From positions 1,713,148-1,777,147 of the forward strand of contig BCGN01000003.1 of assembly GCA_001599295.1 (NCBI GenBank): a DNA stretch of 64,000 bases, written 5' to 3'. Position 1 is the first letter of the stretch, and each line of letters opens with the position of its first letter. Shown here piece by piece: positions 20,870 through 31,800 of this stretch. The notes under the pieces were generated by a model. That model was not told the DNA's origin. It saw nothing but the letters and a program-made list of their open reading frames with translations, and made no database searches. The position numbers were made by a program, and so were the translations under genes. The stretch is from Sporopachydermia quercuum. Lineage: Eukaryota; Ascomycota; Sporopachydermiomycetes; Sporopachydermiales; Sporopachydermiaceae.

Positions 20870-20902
20870 AGATCGAGTGAAGATCGAGTGCAGATCGAGT
20901 GA
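20870..20902. repeat. 11-bp tandem repeat, AGATCGAGTGA x3
   Basis: Three head-to-tail copies; the second has C in the last position. Lies in the purine-rich part of the SOG2 upstream region. Confidence 0.9.
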
Positions 20903-21156
20903 AGAGAAGGAGTGGCAATGGCAAGGCAATGAGAATGGGAACATGAGAATAGAGTTAGATGAGGGGTGATTATCTGGATTGTGACTATTAGTGGTGAATT
21001 AGATTAAGCAGAGTGCTTTTTGTGGATTTTGGTTGATACTTTTTGGTTTTAGATGTTTTCTTACCGAGCTTATGCTCTCCTGCTCGGTGGTACTAGGTTT
21101 TGGTTGAGAGTATTCTACAGAACATCGTGAGGAGAAGCTGGGCTTCTACGCAAGAC

Positions 21157-21162
21157 CACGTG
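21157..21162. promoter_or_regulatory. CACGTG E-box
   Basis: A palindromic CACGTG (Cbf1/Pho4-type site) in the SOG2 upstream region, about 1.85 kb from the start. Function is uncertain at this distance. Confidence 0.3.
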
Positions 21163-21384
21163 ATCTGGAACGGAATTTTCTCAAAAACTAATCCTTCCCT
21201 GTACCAAGTTTGCTTCATGGGTGGCACAGTGCTCCCACAGTCAATCACAGTGAATTCATTCAGNCGCTTCTAGCTACCGAAATAGTACAAATTAATATAA
21301 ATGCTTTTATTATATCGTAAATCATAAACTCCATTCTGTTTCTAGTAAGATCACCTATATAATTTAATATACAACATATANTAT

Positions 21385-21410
21385 GCTTGCTGAGCTTGCT
21401 GAGCTTGCTG
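21385..21410. repeat. 9-bp tandem repeat, GCTTGCTGA
   Basis: Three copies, the last truncated, in the 3' flank of the MEP gene. Confidence 0.9.
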
Positions 21411-21494
21411 TGGAGTGCCCAGTGGTAGTGCTAGTGTTGAGTCTTACTGTTTATTATCAGATAAACCGACAATAAACTAACNTCTATAAAACCC

Positions 21495-23102
21495 CTATTT
21501 ATTATTAGTTTGAGGATTAAGTGAATTCGGTATCGGAACAAGTCTTGTGTGAAAAAAACCACTAGTATTCGGCTTAGGTAAATCTGTAATGGTATCACTA
21601 TCTATCTTCTCGTTATTTATTGGTGATGAGACAGAATGCTCATGTGAATGTTCACTTCCTTCTTCTTCATAGTCTTCGTCAGTTGTCATAGGAGCCTCCC
21701 AATTCTGATTCTCGGCCATGGATTGTTCGGTGAACTCTGTCGGTCTAATCTCTGGCAAAAGCTCAATGTAATCAGTAGCATATTCTCCTAATTCTACTTC
21801 ATCAAGGCCATCTTTCTCGTTTTTTATCTTCAAATGAAGCCTTGGTATTATATTTATTATACTTAGAATTACCCAGCTTATTACAAAAGCATAGGCTCCT
21901 CCAGTGACACATCCAGCTAATTGATACCCTAGCTGGATGTAATGATGGTCTATCCAACCACCATCAATTTCTGCCCCGCTGACTGCAGCAATAGTTTTAG
22001 AAGCAAAAAATGCAGTAAGAATGCTTCCCATATAGCCAGAAACACAATGAATTGCCCATATGTCCAGACAATCATCGATTACGAGATTTGTCATGTCTGA
22101 TAAGGCAAATTTCACTTTAGTAGCCAAATTAGCAACAAAAGCACCAAGAATACCAAATATTATCGAGCTCCAAATTGGCACGTATCCGCATGCAGGAGTA
22201 ATCGTTACTAGACCTGCGACGAGGCCGGAGCAATATCCAGTTATTCCGTATTTTCGATCAAACTGGAGATCTAGTATCATCCATGTCAGGCCTCCGCATG
22301 ATCCTGCAAGCATAGTGTTGAAAACAGCTACAATTGCTTGAGCGTTGGCGGTATAATTAGTACCGGAATTGAACCCGATCCATCCTAACAGCATCAACAT
22401 AGCTCCTATAACAACATTTGAGACACTTGACATTCTATAATTCTCAGCAAATGACCGTGTGCCGTAATCATCTCTGGGTCCTAGTACAATTGAGTATGCC
22501 ATTGCAGTAGAACCACTAACAATATGAACAGGAGTTCCTCCGGAGTAATCCAAAGTGCCCAGTTTTGCCAACCATCCTTGGCGATTCCAGTGCCAATAAG
22601 CAACTGGATCGTAAACCACTGTTGCCCAGATAAATGCAAATATGAACATTGGTACTAACCTCCCTCGTTCTGCTATGGCTCCCAATGCTAATACTGCGGT
22701 AACTAAACAAAACATGCCATTCATTAATGCAACTGATAAAAGTGGAAGATTATAAACACCGTCGCTATCCATTACTGGTGCTGTGTGTCCACCGGATGAT
22801 TCTACTGTCGAGAAGCTGTTCACAAACCTATCAGGTAATCCTGCATACTTCAGGTTACCAAGAAATGGTGATAGGTTCTCAGAGTTGGAAAAGACCAGCG
22901 AGAAACCAAAAACGTACCATTGAATCATTATAATCGAAAACAAAAAAGGAGTTAAAGCTTGCATAGATAAAGCGGATTTCCGTCTGGTTAGACCTGAATA
23001 AAATAAACCTGCTCCAACTGCCATCAACAGGATAAGGAATGAACACAAGATGATGAATGCTGTATTACCAGCGTTAAACTCGCTTTGGTCTGAAGCNGCC
23101 AT
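21495..23102 (-). CDS. MEP2: Ammonium permease, Mep2-type (Amt/Mep/Rh family)
   Basis: A 535-residue plasma-membrane ammonium transporter with about eleven membrane segments. Both histidines of the conduction twin-His pair are present: H193 in GGTPVHIVSG and H352 in DIWAIHCVSGYMG. Mep1/Mep3-type proteins have glutamate at the first site, so this is the Mep2 type, the class that also signals for filamentous growth under nitrogen limitation. Other family marks are AGLFYSGLTRRKSAL (31-45), GAIAERGRLVP (141-151) and GWIGFNSGTNY (240-250). The cytosolic tail (about 425-535) is acidic and Ser/Thr/His-rich. The second codon contains an N. Codons and length fit the family (Mep2 is 499). Upstream GATAA-type motifs fit GATA-factor control. 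Confidence 0.93.
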   Translation of the reverse strand: MXASDQSEFNAGNTAFIILCSFLILLMAVGAGLFYSGLTRRKSALSMQALTPFLFSIIMIQWYVFGFSLVFSNSENLSPFLGNLKYAGLPDRFVNSFSTVESSGGHTAPVMDSDGVYNLPLLSVALMNGMFCLVTAVLALGAIAERGRLVPMFIFAFIWATVVYDPVAYWHWNRQGWLAKLGTLDYSGGTPVHIVSGSTAMAYSIVLGPRDDYGTRSFAENYRMSSVSNVVIGAMLMLLGWIGFNSGTNYTANAQAIVAVFNTMLAGSCGGLTWMILDLQFDRKYGITGYCSGLVAGLVTITPACGYVPIWSSIIFGILGAFVANLATKVKFALSDMTNLVIDDCLDIWAIHCVSGYMGSILTAFFASKTIAAVSGAEIDGGWIDHHYIQLGYQLAGCVTGGAYAFVISWVILSIINIIPRLHLKIKNEKDGLDEVELGEYATDYIELLPEIRPTEFTEQSMAENQNWEAPMTTDEDYEEEGSEHSHEHSVSSPINNEKIDSDTITDLPKPNTSGFFHTRLVPIPNSLNPQTNNK

Positions 23103-23372
23103 TCTGTTAATGTGGCGGTGAAATTTATGAATTACTGAGATCTATTATTTATTAGTTTCAATGCTGATTACTCGGTTCGTTAAGTTTATTTCAGTAAATC
23201 ATATACCTTTTGATGTTAATGGTAATGTCTATTAACTCGCCTCATGTAGAATCGTTTTACCTTGATTAATATACTCTTCTCATTATCCAATTACTACTTG
23301 GATTTCAAGATACAAGCCCAAAAACGCAGTCAAATCAAATATGCTAATAAACCTGCAAAATTGTATGTTAAG
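23103..23372 (-). promoter_or_regulatory. MEP2 promoter region with GATAA-type site
   Basis: A short AT-rich region upstream of the minus-strand MEP gene. TTATCC at about 23282 reads GGATAA on the minus strand, a binding core for Gln3/Gat1 GATA factors, which control MEP2 in yeast. Assignment by motif only. Confidence 0.35.
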
Positions 23373-23797
23373 ATGACTGAAAAACGTTTTCCTGATGATA
23401 ATAATAGCGCAGGGCCTGCAAATAGAAAAGCTTTGATGAAGCTGTTCCAAGTGATTTGTTTGTAAGGTAACTTTTTCATCCGTTTCCCCGTTTACATGTG
23501 AAGTTTGGGAATAGGGTTTGAAATGGGTTCATGAGCTGAGTGTAAATAGGGTTAAGATTTTATTGTTAAGCATTAGGTTTGGTTCTTAGAGGATTGATCG
23601 ATGCCGTAGTTAAAGATAAGACTTAGAGATGAGGTGACAAGTGATGAGTGATGTTTAGAGAGAGGAGAAAAAGAACACAATTAAGTCCTCCAATTATTAG
23701 TTTATAATCATAACTGTTTCTATGTCTACTGATTAATGAATATTGTATTACGTTGTTTTTCAGCTCTTGCGTGGCTCTGCTTNGGTTTGCAAGTTAG
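23373..23797 (+). CDS. Candidate small spliced gene, 40 residues, unknown
   Basis: An ATG-led open stretch (MTEKRFPDDNNSAGPANRK...) runs 29 codons plus 2 nt to a GTAAGG donor at 23462. A long intron (302 nt) would end in TTGTTTTTCAG at 23763, and the downstream exon closes after ten more codons. The product would have a hydrophilic N-terminus and one short hydrophobic segment (LMKLFQVICF and following). The total is divisible by three. Against it: no strong branch point, a short second exon with an N at 23783, and no recognised family. An alternative is chance. Confidence 0.25.
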
Positions 23798-24669
23798 GCT
23801 TAATAACGTTTGAGTCAATGCAAAACTTATCTCAATCTTTATTTATTTCAGCGCTAAAACAAAGTATATTCATGCAGGTTTCAACGGTTTATTCTTGTTT
23901 TGTACTTATTTACTCAATACGGAAAGCAATACTTCTTAATGTGGAGATAGGATCCAGTTTGGGGAGTCATCCTTTTTTCATTTCAGAATATATTCTGAGC
24001 TGAGCAGGTTTAAAGTTATTAATTCTACAAGTGTTAAACGATTCAATAAAATATGAATCTGCAGATGATTCATTTCTCAGATCCAGGTTAATGATTTAGG
24101 TGAAACTTCCGATGAATGTCTGGTTGATCAACCATATACCTGTATCTTCATCAATGAGGTTTTTCGTGCCAATGAAATAGTCAAACCATGAAACTCAAAT
24201 AAGTGCTTGCACTCGGTTTTTTGTGCTTTTAGAATGTCTTACCTAATGTTGCATAAAAGAAAAAACAAAACTACAATTGTTCACGGATTTGTAGTTTTAT
24301 GAATTGAAATTCTTCATTAGTTGCAATCGTAAGTTCATTCGTAAATTCACCATACTCCCAGATCGAAATGCCATTGGAACCAACTAAATTTCTCCCTTGC
24401 AAAGTTAAAGTTGATAAAACGGTATATTTGCATAATCATGCAATATCTGCATTCTTAGCATGGTTATACATATAACCGCATGGTTGAATCTCAGCATAAT
24501 AAATGAAAATTTTCATATCTTTATCCTGTTCATTCCAATCACTTTATCCAGTCAAACAGCATCAATCTATTATTTATTTACTGTCAAAATCCTGATTTTC
24601 CGCCCCCTTTGTTAAGCACATATATCTGATATGCGACGGGTGTAAGATTTTCCACAATACCTACCCATC
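23798..24669. other. Intergenic region upstream of the TGT-like gene
   Basis: No gene supported. AT-rich, promoter side of the gene at 24670. Confidence 0.5.
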
Positions 24670-26211
24670 ATGACAAACGAAAGACCTGATACGATGAGTC
24701 GCAAGTTTGAAATACTGGTCCAATCAAGTAAATCATCTGCTCGACATGGATTATTGAATTTGAAACCAAACAAAGAAACTGTTCCTTATTTGCAAAAGGT
24801 CTTTGACTATGAGGTCAATACAGAGAAAGTAGAAGACTCTCAGACGTTTGATTCATTCCTCAGCTCCAATTTCACATTACCAACTCCTGCCCTGGTATCC
24901 ACTACTTCAAGAGGAGTGGTACCTCATCTAACGCTGGACAACCTCGAAAAACATGTTAACAATTCCGCGTATTATATTGGATTAGAAGACTTTTTGGAGA
25001 AAGCTCCTAATGATGTACCACTTGTGTCGTATCCTGGTTTGGTAAGAGAACTACTTCCTTTGGAGGCTCAACGACCAATCATAATTGCTCCAAGAAGATC
25101 AACACCAGTTCCCATTTCATTCAATGACAGCAAAACTACCAAATCTTCAAATACGAACTCTTCTATTTTGATAATGACATGTGAAGGTTTCCGTCATGTT
25201 TCTATTGCTCATTATTTATCGCTGGCTGAAAAATTCACACCGGAAATCATGCATATCCCTGCTGATCTTCCAAGTCTACAATCAAATAAGAGACCTGATA
25301 CTAAACCAGGTGGGAACAGAGTAAAGAAAATGCTTACTAGAAATCTTTCATGGTTTGATCAAACTGTTAAAACTATTACTGAAAGAAAAGATCACTCATT
25401 ACAGGGTGCTTTATTAGCTGCTAGTATATTGCCTGGTGTGCCAATCTCGAAATATGGGCAGTTGGAGTTACTACAGAAGTACGCGGAGTTAACAGATTTG
25501 CATGAAGTTGGGTTAGTATTCTGGGATTTGAATGCTTCTTGGGCCCATTTAGAGCAGTCTTTGAAATCACCGGCTAATAACGAGCCATTGGACCCAGAGC
25601 TTGATATCCAGAAAAAATCTGGTGTTGACATCAGTGAAAAGCTGTCAGGTCTAGTGAGATTTCTAGGACCAGCTTGTGAGACACCTCAAGAACTACTAGC
25701 ATGCATTAAATCAGGACACGATATATTTTCTAACGATCTGGTTAACAATTTCAGTAACAAAGGACTTGCCTTGAACGTAGAGTTTCCTGTTAAGAGCACT
25801 GAAAAACGCCTTTTGGCAATTGACCTTTGGGATAACAGTTTCAAGACAGCTATGACACCATTGAACGACATAGGAACAACGCTATTGAATCATGACAATG
25901 AACGATATAACTACACAAGAGCATATGTGCATCATTTATTAGATGCCAGTGAAATGACATCATGGGTTATTCTTTATATGCTCAATACTAGAGTTATGGA
26001 AGATTTCATGAAAGGAGTTCGTGAGAGTGTCAAAGCTGGTAATTTTGAGTCTGATGTTGAGAACTTCATTACGGTTTATGGAACTCATGAGGAAGCTTTG
26101 GATTTCTCATTTTCAAAGACTAGAAAAGGTGTGAAAAGCAAAGGATATCAAAATGGATATGATAAGTTAGATCAAATACGAAGCGGACCCACACCTGCAA
26201 TTGAAGGGTGA
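24670..26211 (+). CDS. Queuine tRNA-ribosyltransferase accessory subunit 2-like protein, zinc site lost
   Basis: A 513-residue protein with the tRNA-guanine transglycosylase (TGT) fold of the non-catalytic QTRT2 subunit. The N-terminal part matches the QTRT2 opening (ARHGLLNL, then TPALVSTTSRGVVPHLTLDNL). The C-terminal part has YTRAYVHHLLDASEM (415-429) and a helical end (NTRVMEDFMKGVRESVKAGNF) as in TGT proteins. Normally a CxCxxC zinc motif precedes the TRAYxHH segment. Here, by my alignment, its cysteines are replaced by N, D and R within TTLLNHDNERYNY (403-415), leaving only the histidine. The region of the catalytic FDC motif reads HDIFSND. QTRT1-QTRT2 puts queuine into tRNA-Asp, -Asn, -His and -Tyr in other eukaryotes; S. 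cerevisiae has neither. Start could also be the in-frame ATG at 24694. No QTRT1 partner lies in the window. Confidence 0.8.
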   Translation: MTNERPDTMSRKFEILVQSSKSSARHGLLNLKPNKETVPYLQKVFDYEVNTEKVEDSQTFDSFLSSNFTLPTPALVSTTSRGVVPHLTLDNLEKHVNNSAYYIGLEDFLEKAPNDVPLVSYPGLVRELLPLEAQRPIIIAPRRSTPVPISFNDSKTTKSSNTNSSILIMTCEGFRHVSIAHYLSLAEKFTPEIMHIPADLPSLQSNKRPDTKPGGNRVKKMLTRNLSWFDQTVKTITERKDHSLQGALLAASILPGVPISKYGQLELLQKYAELTDLHEVGLVFWDLNASWAHLEQSLKSPANNEPLDPELDIQKKSGVDISEKLSGLVRFLGPACETPQELLACIKSGHDIFSNDLVNNFSNKGLALNVEFPVKSTEKRLLAIDLWDNSFKTAMTPLNDIGTTLLNHDNERYNYTRAYVHHLLDASEMTSWVILYMLNTRVMEDFMKGVRESVKAGNFESDVENFITVYGTHEEALDFSFSKTRKGVKSKGYQNGYDKLDQIRSGPTPAIEG

Positions 26212-26837
26212 GTGCCAGAGGCATTACGAACAGTGATATGGTCACAGTATCATTCTCAACGCTATTATATGCTTGTATAGATGAAAATTTGTAGAATAAG
26301 AAAATTAGACTATAATTAAATTATCATTCAATCACCCGTTGTAAACAATAGAAGAAAAAAGAGGAATATTCTGGAGATTATATAAAAATATTTCGGATAA
26401 TATTATATTCCCATTGTTTCCGGTATCTCTGTTTCTTGCTTTGCAAATCAAATTTACCCGGCCATACAGAATATATAATATATTCAAACATCACGTGATT
26501 TATGACACTTCTTCCCCCTCGTTTGTGCCTTCCGGTCATTGGAATGTTAGCCAACCAAACAAAACTACCTTCTTTTTGCTTGTACTTATCATCAGATATC
26601 TATTACATCCAATCATATATATAATTGATTGTTTTGCTTGATAAATTGTTCATTTGATTGCATACATTACTATAATACGTAAATCTTATCGACGGTATTT
26701 GATCAGATTTCCAGTGGGAGAAAATAGTTGCACTCTGAATCTTAAGGGCATTATTGTAGGTAGTGTATTCACGGCACCGAAGAAAAGAATATATCGTACG
26801 GGCACGATATAATAATAATACATACAAATTCGACAAA
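26212..26837 (+). promoter_or_regulatory. SKP1 promoter region
   Basis: No gene seen. Contains TCACGTGA at 26491-26498, about 340 bases upstream of the SKP1 ATG, and AT-rich TATA-like sequence around 26470-26480. Confidence 0.5.
26491..26498. promoter_or_regulatory. TCACGTGA E-box in the SKP1 promoter
   Basis: A perfect 8-bp palindrome with the CACGTG core, matching the Cbf1/Tye7-type consensus. The same octamer occurs 230 bases or so before two other genes in this window. Confidence 0.45.
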
Positions 26838-27338
26838 ATGACTATGCTAAAACTTGTATCCTTGGATGGAGAGTCTTTCATGGTGGACTCAAAAGTTGCT
26901 ACAAAATCAGTATTGGTGAAGAACTTGTTGGGAGATCTAGGAGATGACAATGTGCAAGAGATTCCATTGCCGATGGTTAGATCAAATATTCTCAAGAAAG
27001 TATTAGAATGGTGTGAGCATCATAAAGATGATGTTGTTCCCAATGAGGATGAGTCAGAATCGCCATCAGTGGCTGATCAAAAGAAGAAGAACACAAGAAT
27101 TGATGAATGGGATCAAAAGTTCTTACAAGTTGACCAGGAAATGCTCTTTGAGATCATCCTGGCGGCTAATTATATGGATATCTCAGTATTACTAGAGGTT
27201 GGATGTAAAACTGTTGCAGGAATGATCAGAGGTAAATCGCCTGAAGAAATCAGAAAGGTGTTTAACATAATGAACGACTTTACCCCTGAAGAAGAATTAC
27301 AAATCAGAAGAGAAAACGAATGGGCAGAAGATCGATAA
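26838..27338 (+). CDS. SKP1: Skp1, SCF ubiquitin-ligase adaptor
   Basis: A 166-residue Skp1. It links cullin Cdc53 to F-box proteins in SCF ligases and is also part of the CBF3 kinetochore complex and the RAVE complex in yeast. The ATG at 26838 gives [14 protein letters not shown], the BTB/POZ opening. The acidic/basic loop around 78-94 varies between species. The C-terminal Skp1 domain holds [19 protein letters not shown] and ends in [19 protein letters not shown], nearly identical to animal Skp1. A 25-codon upstream extension has no conservation and was left out. It is intronless. An F-box protein, a potential partner, lies at 59293. Confidence 0.97.
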   Translation: MTMLKLVSLDGESFMVDSKVATKSVLVKNLLGDLGDDNVQEIPLPMVRSNILKKVLEWCEHHKDDVVPNEDESESPSVADQKKKNTRIDEWDQKFLQVDQEMLFEIILAANYMDISVLLEVGCKTVAGMIRGKSPEEIRKVFNIMNDFTPEEELQIRRENEWAEDR

Positions 27339-28814
27339 ATTGGTTTATTTGATGAATGAGATGGCAATGGTGACGTACAAAGCAAAAATGATGTTAAGTA
27401 TTATAATGAGTTTTCCCTTATTTTTGTAAAAGGTATTGATTGGATCAGAGAAGTTCATTTCGTTTGATTTGATTCCGCTTTGGTTTTCTTTTTCTAGCTA
27501 TGGCTTCAATGTATATGTAAGATAATGAAATTGATTGTATAATTGCTTGTGAAACTATCATATTGATGTTGGCGTTTGAAGTTGACAGATCGATCTATTC
27601 GAAGAGTATCAAGAACAAGTTGGTGTTTCAGTGGTAGTGAAACGAACTGGCCACTATCTGATGAATCCTACTGGTATCAACATTGTTCTGATACTGTTAT
27701 TAAACAAACTGATTCAAGTATATCGTTATCTTATCCAAAAACTGTCTATATGGGATCCTAGCCAATTATTAACAGTAATGTTAAAAGGAGAGCGGAATGA
27801 CGATAATCGTTTATGGTTATAGTGTTATGTACATTGTGCATATCTTGCATATTTACATGGTTATGCAGACTGTTTTTTGTCTGATTGACAAATATTTCCT
27901 ATCTTCAGTACTGAAATCCAGAAAATACAGATGAAAGTGCATACAACTTTGTTATTTCACTATTTTACTCTCTGGTTATCTACTTATTGTCATGTTACTC
28001 ACTACTCATTAGTAAGTTGTTTATGCCCTCTCATTACTTTCCACTCTCCTGCGATTCAATGCAATGTCATGCATAATTTTTCATCAACCAATGAAACTCT
28101 AAAGCACTTGCATTACGTACACTCTTTACCTACTTCTGGCTCTTTCCTCACAATCTCCACTTCCAACCATTACATCATTGTGTACATTTTCCTCTTGCGT
28201 AACGCCGACATAAACATGCATCGAATTGCAAACCATTCATCTCTCTCTCACCTGCAAAACACCTCGATATATGCTGCAAACAAGGAAACAGAAAATCAGT
28301 ATACGTATCTATCTATATACATGAACTTCCACTACTAATACCTCATAAAAGGTTCGTTATACATCAAAATATCCAAAAATTACGTAAAAGCTACAACCTT
28401 ATTCAAATCAGCCATATCCAATACTTGTCCTTCACCACAACTACCTCCCAACTCTTCCTAATTACTCCTCACTCTCATGCACCTCCCATTGCGTATGCAT
28501 TCTCTCATTACAGGTTTTTCAACCTTATCCCCGCTGGTGAGCAGCAATATATCACATTTCATTCCCCATACAAATCCTAGTTGTTCATTCCCCATACAAA
28601 TCCTAGTTGTTCATTCTCCAGAAATGCCGTGATAGAGTGTCAAGAAGCAAAGGAAATAGCTCGTTCTTTAAGCATATCCAGCATTTAAACCCCTCAATTA
28701 ACCCGGAATTCGTGCAGTGAGTCTTGGGATTTGCATCAATACGTGATTAGTAAGAATGCTATACTGATGAGCTAATAGCTTTTCTTGCACTATTGAACAA
28801 GCCTGCTGTGTACT
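27339..28814. other. 1.5-kb intergenic region upstream of the GRAM/VASt gene
   Basis: No gene supported. The second half is pyrimidine-rich on the plus strand, like a promoter and long 5' leader; the open frame at 27931-28338 is a by-product of that composition. It contains a 26-bp direct duplication at 28561-28612. Confidence 0.5.
28561..28612. repeat. Exact 26-bp tandem duplication
   Basis: A 26-mer beginning ATTCCCCATACAAATCC and ending TTGTTC occurs twice back to back, about 200 bases before the downstream start codon. It is exact, so probably recent or under constraint. Confidence 0.95.
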
Positions 28815-31800
28815 ATGTCAGCAGTTACAAGTGTATCATTCCGTCATCTGGATGATAAAGAGGACAATAAAAGCACATCGTCAGTAAATGAAGGCGGTTT
28901 CCTTGGAACGATCGAACATCTATTCAAATCTCCCATCTACAAACTAACATCCAACCCATCTAAACGATCAAGCATTGCATCTTTCCCTGAACTAAATGAA
29001 TCCAAGTCCAAATTCTCCAGAAACCTGAAATCTCTATCTTCAAAGATAAGAAGACAATCTTCGTCTTCTGGTAATTTTCCTAATATTCAAGAGCCCAATA
29101 ATTCTGTTGATTATGGTGATTCTGCATCAAGTACAACCAATCGGTTGAACCCTGTGTATTCCCAGTCTTCTGATGTCAGTGATGTGTCGCGAGTCAACGA
29201 AGTGCAGTTCCAACCTACCAGAGTATCAAGTGGGACCAAACGACCTAATCCAATGGATACAATAGGTAAAGGAGAGCTTTCTCTGGCCTCGCTTGGTCTT
29301 GGTTTGGTGTCAGGAGGTGATGGGGAGCCAAACAATGATTCCTTTGACCAGTTGAGACTCAACGGGGAGTCCCTGGCTAGCAGTAAACGCAACAGCAGAA
29401 TACTGGCGGATTCTGCTAGCAGCAAGCGACCCAGTATGAGAACATCGCAGCAGTTTGATTCCCCTGTAAATGGCATGTCTTCGCCCCTTCTCAATGGCGC
29501 TACATCTCCTCGTCCGGTAGGCAACATCTCTAGTAATACATCAACTAACGAACATCGTCGTCATCTACCAAACGATCCTCTAACGGGAACTGGTTCTTCA
29601 GAGAAATATATTGCAGAAATCGACAATAGATTAAAAGCTGATCCTATTCCAGGAGCCATAACTCCGGCTATCGTGCACGACATTGATGCCGACCTGTTAG
29701 CCATTACGCCTACGGGCTCTACTCCTGCTGCGGGGGGCCTTTCCCTGAGCCCCAGGATTTCTAATAATCAAATAGGCTCATATTTGGACCAGCATCGTAA
29801 TGAGCATGCACTAAGAAACACTACTTCTCCTTTATCGAACATAAAATCGCTTCCTGTGGAATCCGAAATATCTGCTACGTCTCCTAGTTTAGAGCAAACC
29901 TCGCAAAATGTACCTTCTGATAGTACGCTGACGGTCCCAAAAGTATCGAAACGGCAGCGATCGAAATCCATGCAGACTATTCGCGACGGTTTAGGCAGTA
30001 AAGAGCTACCAGTGACTTCTGTCACCTCGCCTATTGCTAGACTTAAAGAGCTTTCTGCGCCGGCCTTACAGGATTCCGAAGTGGGTGGAAGTCTGAATGG
30101 AACCCCAGCTGCTGGCGAAATCTCCAGTGTGATGAAAGTACCATTTGCTAGTGAAAAGAAGAACTCCGAGTTCAGATCGCTGTTTAAAACAATTCCTAGC
30201 AATGAAAAGCTTCTGGGTGACTATTCATGTGCTCTTAGTAAGGATATCTTACTACAAGGCAGAATGTATGTTTCTGATCATCATATATGCTTCTATTCCA
30301 ACATTATGGGCTATTTAACAAATATAATAATCCCGTTTGAAGAGATCATTCGTTTGGAGAAGAAAAGCACAGCTGTTTTGTTCCCCAACGGCATGGTAAT
30401 CAAAACCCTGCATGAGAAATATGTGTTTGCTAGTTTTATGCAGAGAGACACTGCTTTTGATCTTATATTTCAGCTATGGAAGGCTGTGGTAGAAGGAGAC
30501 GGGAAAAGGAAAAGAACCCTGTCGATGCTGACTCACCGAACAAATAGAACTACCAATTCTATGCGAACTAAACTCCACAAAACGCTGTATCGTATAAAAG
30601 ATGGACATAATTGTAAATACAAGACCAGTGCTACTGAAGGATACATAAAAGGAGATGGCATTGAATTTGTCGGGGAGTCTTCTGATGAGGATGGTGAATC
30701 TCGTAGTTATGGAGAAGAACGGGACGATGATTCGTATGAGGATTCATTTGATGAGAATACTGAACTCTCTGGGTCATATTTGGACTCTACCGATGAGGAA
30801 GAGATGACTGATGATTCAGGCGAGATCTCTGCTCCAGGAGAAGCTTCTAGAGGTAGAAATGGTAGTGGCAATGGCAATGAAGGTGGAAGTAATGGTGGGG
30901 GCTCTGGAGGCTCCCGTAATGGTTCTGGAAATGGAAATGGTACCGGTAATGGAACGGCCAGTGGTTCTGCTGGCACGGGCACAGGCAACTCTGGTGCTCA
31001 CGGAAATGCTGGCCCGGAAAATGGTAATAACCAGGGTTCGGACGTGGATCTGTTCAACGGATATAAAAACCTGGGCCCCATGACCCACGGACCTACCACT
31101 GCTGGGCCAGAAGGCGGCACGGCCAACGAAAAACCTGTGCTAGATGTAACTTTCCCTTTGCCCCCAGGAGTAGTGTTTTCTCTGCTGTGGGGAGAAAAAC
31201 AAGACTTTCTCTTGAAGACTTTTGAGCGAGACAAACTATTTGACATTTCTCCTATTCCACAGTTCGCTGATGATCCTCCTTCAAGAAAGTTTTCATATAC
31301 ACGGCCCTTGGGAGGTCCTGTTGGTCCCAAGCAAACAAAATGCATTATCACGGAAACTATAGAACAAAAGGATTTCGATACGTACTGCAAAGTTGTACGT
31401 GTGACGCAGACGCCCGATGTACCATCCGGAGGATCTTTCATGGTTAGATCTTTTTTCTACTTAGGCTGGGGATCTCACAATGATACCCATCTAGTGATGA
31501 CATGGAGCATTGAATGGACAGGAAGGTCATTTATCAAAGGTCCTATTGAAAAAGGATCAGGAGATGGTCAAAATGAGTCTGGCAAACAACTGATAGAGCT
31601 TATAAATGAAGAGATCAAGCAGATGAAGTATTCTGGTGGTGGTGATATGAAGAAGACAGGTGAGGGTATCAGAAGCAAGAAGAAGAGTAAGAAACCACGG
31701 AAGAAGACCGTGGGTGAGGTTGAGACTGGAGCAGAGAAAAAGAAGTCTGAAGTTGAGCCTGGTTGGATCATGAACACGCTGCAATTCATGCTGCCACCTC

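Larger units (their letters stand above)
19311..21494. promoter_or_regulatory. 2.2-kb region upstream of SOG2
   Basis: No coding gene supported. It is the promoter side of SOG2 and the 3' flank of the MEP gene. It holds three short tandem repeats (19509, 20870, 21385), listed separately. From about 20,690 to 21,250 the plus strand is purine-rich (pyrimidine-rich on the minus strand), suggesting that SOG2 transcription may start far upstream. A CACGTG lies at 21157-21162, and ACCGAGC...GCTCGGT near 21064-21090 forms a 7-bp hairpin. Confidence 0.45.

Noticed and set aside
26491-26560. TCACGTGA considered as centromere CDEI
   Set aside because: No AT-rich CDEII of the right length followed by a CDEIII-like TTCCGAA was found, and point centromeres are restricted to Saccharomycetaceae.
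27931-28338. 135-codon plus-strand frame
   Set aside because: Composition follows the pyrimidine-rich leader (many His, Ser, Leu, Tyr). No domain, no conservation pattern, and it lies in the promoter side of the GRAM/VASt gene.
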